A stretch of DNA of 64,000 bases, taken from contig NZ_JADCJY010000002.1 in the NCBI RefSeq assembly GCF_014982715.1, positions 124,001-188,000 of the forward strand, read 5' to 3'. This DNA comes from Gallalistipes aquisgranensis. Lineage in GTDB: Bacteria; Bacteroidota; Bacteroidia; Bacteroidales; Rikenellaceae. The position numbers and the translations under genes are program-made. The notes beneath the pieces are model-generated. The model saw only the letters and a list, made by a program, of their open reading frames with translations, searched no databases and was not told the DNA's origin. Position 1 is the stretch's first letter. Each line of letters begins with the position of its first letter. Shown here piece after piece: positions 63,135 through 64,000 of this stretch.

Positions 63135-64000
63135 ATGAAGATAAGACATTTCCTGATTTCCGCGATTCTCATACTGGCCGCCGCCCCCCTCCTGCATGCC
63201 GAACAGCCTTCGGGCGGCGTGAAGGGACGGGTGATCGACAGCCGCAAACGCTCGGCGCTGGCCGGGGCCGTCATCGCCGTCCGGACGGAACGGGATTCCG
63301 TCTTCAAGGTGACCGACACGAAAGGGGCGTTCACCATCACGGGACTTCCGCGCGGCAACGCACGGCTGCGGATCTCCTTCATCGGGTACCGGCCGGCCGA
63401 AATGCCCGTCTCGATCGAGGGACAGGTACTCGACGTGGGCACCGTCACCCTGACCGAAGCGGACAATGCGATCGACTCGGTAACGGTGGAGTACAAGGTC
63501 CCGCTGATGACCCAGACCGGGGACACGATCAAATACAACCCGCTGGCCGTAAAGACCGAACCGTACGACTATGCGATCGACCTGGTCGAGAAGCTGCCGG
63601 GCATCACCCTCGACGACAACGGAAAGGTGACGGCGCTGGGAAAAGACGTGACATGGGCGTTCGTGGACGGGAAACTGCTCTTCGGACGGAACGTGATGAA
63701 CGCGCTGGACAACGTCAAGATATCCGACATCAAGTCGATCAACATCTACGACGTGGCCAATCCCGAAAAACCGCTGCCCGAAGGCGACCTGCAGGACGAG
63801 GACAAGCAGCGCGTGCTGGACATCAAGACCAAGAGCCGGTTCCGCCATGCCTACAATGCGGAGGCCTATGGAGGGTGGGGGCAGGATATGAACAAATCAC
63901 CCGGAACGCCGCGCCAGAACCGTTACCTGGCCGGAGGGAACATCCGCAAGTTCTCCGAGAAACTGGTGATGACGGCCGACGTGCAGGGCAACAACATGAA
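63135..64000 (+). CDS. TonB-receptor-like outer membrane beta-barrel protein (N-terminal part)
   Basis: About 288 residues are visible before the window ends. A signal peptide (MKIRHFLISAILILAAAPLL, cleavage near HAEQ) is followed by a carboxypeptidase-D-like regulatory domain (about 28-110, KGRVIDSRKRSALAGAVIAV) and a plug-like domain (about 120-210, VEYKVPLMTQTGDTIKYN, LVEKLPGITLDDNGKVTALG). This layout is typical of the OMP_b-brl_3/TonB-dependent-like barrels of Bacteroidetes without a SusD partner. The substrate is unknown and the barrel itself lies outside the window. Confidence 0.88.
   Translation, partial: MKIRHFLISAILILAAAPLLHAEQPSGGVKGRVIDSRKRSALAGAVIAVRTERDSVFKVTDTKGAFTITGLPRGNARLRISFIGYRPAEMPVSIEGQVLDVGTVTLTEADNAIDSVTVEYKVPLMTQTGDTIKYNPLAVKTEPYDYAIDLVEKLPGITLDDNGKVTALGKDVTWAFVDGKLLFGRNVMNALDNVKISDIKSINIYDVANPEKPLPEGDLQDEDKQRVLDIKTKSRFRHAYNAEAYGGWGQDMNKSPGTPRQNRYLAGGNIRKFSEKLVMTADVQGNNM

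Overview
The window looks like core chromosome from a G+C-rich Bacteroidales bacterium, most likely Alistipes or another Rikenellaceae (inferred). The supporting signs are a SusC/SusD pair, PorX, a two-subunit methylmalonyl-CoA mutase, bS21, many TAnnTTTG promoter boxes of the Bacteroidetes type, and almost no Shine-Dalgarno sequences. I see no phage, insertion sequence, CRISPR array, tRNA or rRNA. By eye the base composition is well above 50% G+C except in short AT-rich promoter gaps.

Layout. 1-14.7 kb (minus strand): a complete dcw cell-wall and division cluster, rsmH-ftsL-ftsI-murE-mraY-murD-ftsW-murG-murC-ftsQ-ftsA-ftsZ, with ftsZ cut by the window edge, no mraZ beside rsmH, and a probable second promoter in front of murE. 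14.8-16.6 kb: two acyltransferases resembling the GlsA/GlsB pair that makes glycine lipids. 17-23.5 kb: a polyprenyl diphosphate synthase facing away from a plus-strand run of yfhO-like, ftsX, DUF3098, uppP and folD. 23.6-30.3 kb: a SusC/SusD outer-membrane uptake locus with two further surface lipoproteins and no enzyme or regulator. 30.5-39.3 kb: housekeeping genes (argS, dusB, an S9 peptidase, a Nudix hydrolase, pyrE) and small membrane proteins. 39.3-52.4 kb (minus): an envelope block (ppiD-like, CNNM/CorC, lptC, TPR protein, outer membrane barrel, coaX), then mfd, rng, a 30-residue ribosomal-type protein and HU. 52.8-55.7 kb: porX, tsaE and an unknown lipoprotein. 55.9-59.9 kb (minus): mutA-mutB. 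60-64 kb: a ComEA-like HhH protein, rpsU (bS21), xerC-like, hpf, and the start of an outer-membrane beta-barrel protein.

How they fit together. Much of the window serves the envelope: lipid II synthesis and septation (dcw), recycling and synthesis of its lipid carrier (uppP), membrane lipids, LPS export (lptC), outer-membrane folding (ppiD) and T9SS control (porX). A second theme is the ribosome (rsmH, bS21, HPF, the bS22/mS38-like peptide, rng, tsaE, argS, dusB).

The most interesting signals are regulatory: consensus AAGGAGG sites in front of hpf and mutB in a genome that otherwise lacks them; a probably leaderless coaX; reciprocal promoters inside a Nudix/pyrE pair; stacked hairpins upstream of porX, rng and xerC; and paired cysteine clusters in both mutase subunits. 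I did not find an obviously new multi-gene system.
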